DNA from: a virus
Reading direction: 5' to 3' (one strand)
DNA length: 64,000 bases
IMG/VR virus record: IMGVR_UViG_3300034190_001539
Span: 37,286 to 101,285 of that record
The notes under the pieces are model-generated. The model was not told the origin of the DNA. It worked only from the letters and a program-made list of their open reading frames with translations, and did no database searches. A program made the position numbers and the translations under genes. This document shows positions 63,084-64,000 of the stretch, piece by piece. How positions within the stretch are numbered: position 1 is the stretch's first letter; the number at the start of each line of letters is the position of its first letter.

Positions 63084-63310
63084 TACTGACTCCTAAATCT
63101 TTCAAACCAATTATTGAATTCATCCATTCGGAAAAATACTCTTCTACTAATTTTAAAGTAAGGTAGCCCTTCTTCTAACATCCATCTTCTGAGTGTGGAT
63201 TTACTTATACCAAGTGTTTCAAGAATTACCTTCCTATCCATATACTCCATATCTTTAGAATATTTTAGAGTTGGTTTTCTGACAAGATCTTTTTCTGTAA
63301 GTTGTTTCAT
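63066..63310 (-). repeat. 18-bp direct repeat at two adjacent gene starts
   Basis: TTCTGTAAGTTGTTTCAT occurs at 63066-63083 and 63293-63310 and encodes the first six residues MKQLTE of both the HD protein and the HTH protein. It may be a duplicated translation start. Confidence 0.6.
63083..63310 (-). CDS. Small helix-turn-helix DNA-binding protein, 75 aa
   Basis: A 75-residue protein with a MerR/excisionase-like winged HTH: KVILETLGISKSTLRRWMLE is the helix-turn-helix, EGLPYFKISRRVFFRMDEFN the wing and following helix. The length fits AlpA/Xis-type regulators. It is a probable transcription regulator acting early, before gp55. Its ATG follows the glycosyltransferase stop directly, with GAGG upstream. 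It shares its first six codons with the next gene. Confidence 0.72.
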   Translation of the reverse strand: MKQLTEKDLVRKPTLKYSKDMEYMDRKVILETLGISKSTLRRWMLEEGLPYFKISRRVFFRMDEFNNWFERFRSQ

Positions 63311-64000
63311 TTATCTAACCTCATATCTGTTTTTTGTAAATTTAATTGTTGATTCTGTTCTAAGTCTATTTCTGTATGGACTAAAGGAAATCCGCACACC
63401 CCAACCAAGATAGTCTAATATTTCTTTTTTAGTAACCGATTTTCTTTTGTGTATGAAATCTACTATCTTAGGATAAGCCTCACTCTTTTCTCCAATCATA
63501 TCGAACTTATCAGGTTGTAAGAAATCCCACCCATTAAACCAATCCGGCACTCTACTAGCCCACGGAAATTCTTCTATCTTTGTTTTGAGATAAGCCTTAG
63601 CTTTATCTACGCTTCCATCATCATCTAATGCTCCATTTATCTTTTGTAAGAATTCATCTTTACCATTGTATAATAATGGATAGTCACCACCAACCATTTC
63701 AGGATAGCATAATTTATTTGGTAAGATATAAGGAACACCCATACTGAGTGAATCTGTAGTTGATATAGACCAAGCTGAATACTTTTGGAATGTTCCAACA
63801 CCAACATGCATTGAACGGATAAAATCTAAGTACTCATCTCTGTCACTTATTTTTACACGTTTAGCATATGGTCTATCTAAATCAGCTAGTGTAGTATAAA
63901 CAGTGAAGTCTTGCCTTTGCTTGTAAAGTTCATCCATTCTATCTATAAACCAAGTCCAACCTGTATAGTAATTGTCTCTATGATTGAAGATGATGGTTTT
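63311..64000 (-). CDS. Glycosyltransferase, C-terminal part, with winged-helix-like tail
   Basis: The frame stays open to the window edge (229 residues seen), so the true start lies outside; an internal ATG at 63937 is not the start. SIRSMHVGVGT-type text (FIRSMHVGVGTFQKYSAWSI), then DSLSMGVPYILPNKLCYPEM, is the GT-B donor-binding half of family-1-like glycosyltransferases. The last 50 residues (SVTKKEILDYLGWGVRISFS, YRNRLRTESTI) look like a winged helix. In T4 a DNA glucosyltransferase lies near gene 55, so DNA-base glycosylation is one possibility; a virion- or host-directed transferase is another. Confidence 0.7.
   Translation of the reverse strand, partial: KTIIFNHRDNYYTGWTWFIDRMDELYKQRQDFTVYTTLADLDRPYAKRVKISDRDEYLDFIRSMHVGVGTFQKYSAWSISTTDSLSMGVPYILPNKLCYPEMVGGDYPLLYNGKDEFLQKINGALDDDGSVDKAKAYLKTKIEEFPWASRVPDWFNGWDFLQPDKFDMIGEKSEAYPKIVDFIHKRKSVTKKEILDYLGWGVRISFSPYRNRLRTESTIKFTKNRYEVR

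Overview
The window is one continuous, AT-rich stretch of a T4-like myovirus genome. The neighbourhood, gene order and protein types resemble marine phages such as pelagiphages, cyanophage-like viruses and uncultured marine myoviruses. The host cannot be read from the sequence. No host gene, tRNA, integrase, CRISPR array or photosynthesis gene is visible. Of about 50 genes, 49 lie on the minus strand and are packed tightly, with many TAATG or ATGA stop/start overlaps. The only convincing plus-strand gene is a small ribbon-helix-helix-like regulator at 39.3 kb. Transcription therefore runs from high to low coordinates.

In transcription order, 64.0-61.25 kb holds the end of a glycosyltransferase, a small helix-turn-helix protein, an HD-domain phosphohydrolase, a small membrane protein and a gp55-like late sigma factor, closed by a strong hairpin terminator. 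From 61.1 to 44.2 kb comes a baseplate/tail operon: a gp5-like spike, gp25, gp6, a 2266-residue baseplate protein with a LamG-like domain, two paralogous structural proteins and a predicted zinc metallopeptidase. From 44.05 to 39.44 kb comes a short replication/recombination block: a Holliday-junction-resolvase-like nuclease, a TOPRIM primase, and a single polypeptide that joins the gp47 (Mre11/SbcD-like) nuclease to the gp46 (Rad50/SbcC-like) ATPase.

From 39.2 to 25.1 kb lie a giant 4103-residue repetitive tail-fibre protein and a second fibre ending in a self-cleaving S74 chaperone domain. Next is a 1262-residue multidomain protein that combines a P-loop kinase, an NMNAT/cytidylyltransferase-like domain and an RNA-ligase-like domain. 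Small zinc-ribbon and membrane proteins follow. From 19.7 to 8.3 kb is the packaging and head module: gp17, gp20, several head-core candidates, gp21 protease, a ribosomal protein S21 homologue, gp22 scaffold and gp23 capsid. A second terminator of nearly the same design closes it. From 8.2 to 1 are the neck genes gp13 and gp14 and a gp15-like protein with an extra C-terminal fibre-like domain. After these come a small NUMOD3/zinc-ribbon ORF, two small virion-type proteins and a very long collagen-like fibre that runs off the window.

The most notable points are as follows. The kinase/NMNAT/ligase protein begins with a short leader ending in Leu-x-Glu, like the T4 capsid-targeting peptides cut by gp21, and has similar sites between its domains, so it may be packaged and ejected. 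gp47 and gp46 are fused. An S21 gene sits inside the head operon. Two giant repetitive adhesins share an STGSF linker motif with other virion genes. An ATATTTATA motif in many intergenic gaps reads as the T4 late promoter core on the opposite strand. Tail sheath (gp18) and tube (gp19) genes are absent from their usual place between gp17 and gp20. All functional assignments are from reading the sequence and family knowledge; no search was run.
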